From an uncultured Phycisphaerales bacterium (lineage in GTDB: Bacteria > Planctomycetota > Phycisphaerae > Sedimentisphaerales > Anaerobacaceae): 64,000 bases of DNA. The DNA lies in NCBI GenBank assembly GCA_937927975.1, contig CALEZT010000089.1:62001-126000 (forward strand). Direction: 5' to 3'. Positions within the stretch are counted from its first letter, which is position 1. Every line of letters begins with the position of its first letter. Position numbers and translations under genes: made by a program. Of the stretch, positions 63,480 to 64,000 are shown in pieces. The notes under the pieces are model-generated. The model saw nothing but the letters and a program-made list of their open reading frames with translations, had not been told where the DNA came from and ran no database searches.

Positions 63480-64000
63480 ATGGCTATAACGCTTCGCAGC
63501 CGAAGAGAAATCGATTTGATGCGTCAGGCGGGAGTTGTTGTAGCCGACGTTCTTTCAGAACTACAGAGGATTGCATCGCCCGGCGTGACCACGGGGCATT
63601 TGGACCGCGTGGCCCTGGAGATGACCGCCAAGGCCGGCGCCGAAGCGCTCTTCAAGGGCGTGCGGAGCCCGCAGGCAAAAAAGCCGTTTCCGGGAGCCAT
63701 CTGTGCGTCTGTGAACGACGAGGTGGTGCATGGGATCCCGTCGGAGTCGGCTTCGCTGAAGGACGGCGACCTCCTGAGCGTCGATTTCGGCGTGCGGTTG
63801 AACGGCTACTGCGGCGATTCCGCGATCACGGTGGCCGTCGGCAGCGTGTCCGAGGCGAACCGGCGGCTCATGGACGTGACCCGCGAGGCGCTCGATATCG
63901 CGATTTCGATGTCGAGGCCCGGCGTGAAGTGGAGCCAGGTCGCCGCTCGGATGCAGAAGCATGCCGAGTCGGCCGGCTTCTCGGTGGTTCGTGATTTCGT
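63480..64000 (+). CDS. map: Methionine aminopeptidase type I, N-terminal part
   Basis: Map removes the initiator Met from new proteins. The frame starts at the ATG at 63480 and runs past the window end, giving 173 residues plus two bases. It shows RSRREIDLMRQAGVVVADVL, SVNDEVVHGIP (conserved His), VDFGVRLNGYCGDSAIT with the two metal-binding Asp, and the RPGVKWSQVA region. It fits the secY-adk-map order. The ribosome site is weak. Confidence 0.95.
   Translation, partial: MAITLRSRREIDLMRQAGVVVADVLSELQRIASPGVTTGHLDRVALEMTAKAGAEALFKGVRSPQAKKPFPGAICASVNDEVVHGIPSESASLKDGDLLSVDFGVRLNGYCGDSAITVAVGSVSEANRRLMDVTREALDIAISMSRPGVKWSQVAARMQKHAESAGFSVVRDF

Overview
The window is high-GC bacterial chromosome. 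It most likely comes from a member of the Planctomycetota, probably Phycisphaerae-like. Four things in the sequence point there: a PEP-CTERM sorting tail (VPAPGALILGG...GWLRRSR) on a secreted protein; a giant autotransporter built from T5SS/PEP-CTERM-type repeats; an EF-Tu whose switch-I motif reads KILTI instead of RGITI, as I remember for planctomycete EF-Tu; and dispersed fold-back repeats of a kind common in planctomycete assemblies. The lineage call is inference, since no 16S gene is present.

Region 1 (1-12.7 kb) encodes cell-surface and secreted proteins: the tail of an M19 dipeptidase, a membrane-anchored hypothetical, a secreted protein with a C39 papain-like domain, a secreted triple DUF5648-repeat protein, a 1911-residue autotransporter and a PEP-CTERM protein. 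Most are single-gene units. A strong promoter, a structured RNA and an intrinsic terminator lie ahead of the DUF5648 gene and may be an independent small RNA or an attenuating leader.

Region 2 (12.8-24.7 kb) is a sugar and cell-wall recycling locus of two divergent, translationally coupled operons. Leftward: anmK, murQ and a sodium:solute symporter with an unusual periplasmic coiled-coil head. Rightward: a NAGPA-type phosphodiester glycosidase, a two-SIS-domain protein resembling glucokinase regulatory protein (GKRP), and a serine-hydrolase lipoprotein. The rightward operon meets a eukaryotic-type hexokinase head-on, and galE and a small lipoprotein follow. Several repeat families have inserted into or next to these genes. 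In two genes they supply coding sequence, and at two genes they overlap the stop codon.

Region 3 (24.7-34.1 kb) holds mixed genes: a Tat-exported beta-propeller, a 187-bp fold-back (MITE-like) element just upstream of an MscS channel, a clan GH-D glycosidase, a Xer-type recombinase and a HEAT-repeat exported protein.

Region 4 (34.1-64 kb) is the core gene-expression cluster, all rightward: tRNA-Thr, tuf, rpmG, tRNA-Trp, secE, nusG, rplKAJL, rpoBC, rpsL, rpsG, fusA; then a terminator, a new promoter and a roughly 400-nt structured leader; then rpsJ-rplCDWB-rpsS-rplV-rpsC-rplP-rpmC-rpsQ-rplNXE-rpsZ-rpsH-rplFR-rpsE-rplO-secY-adk-map (cut by the window end). rpmD (L30) is missing from its usual place. 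Oddities include a fusA start codon that directly abuts an intrinsic-terminator T-tract and an L22 with a helix-turn-helix-like N-terminal extension.
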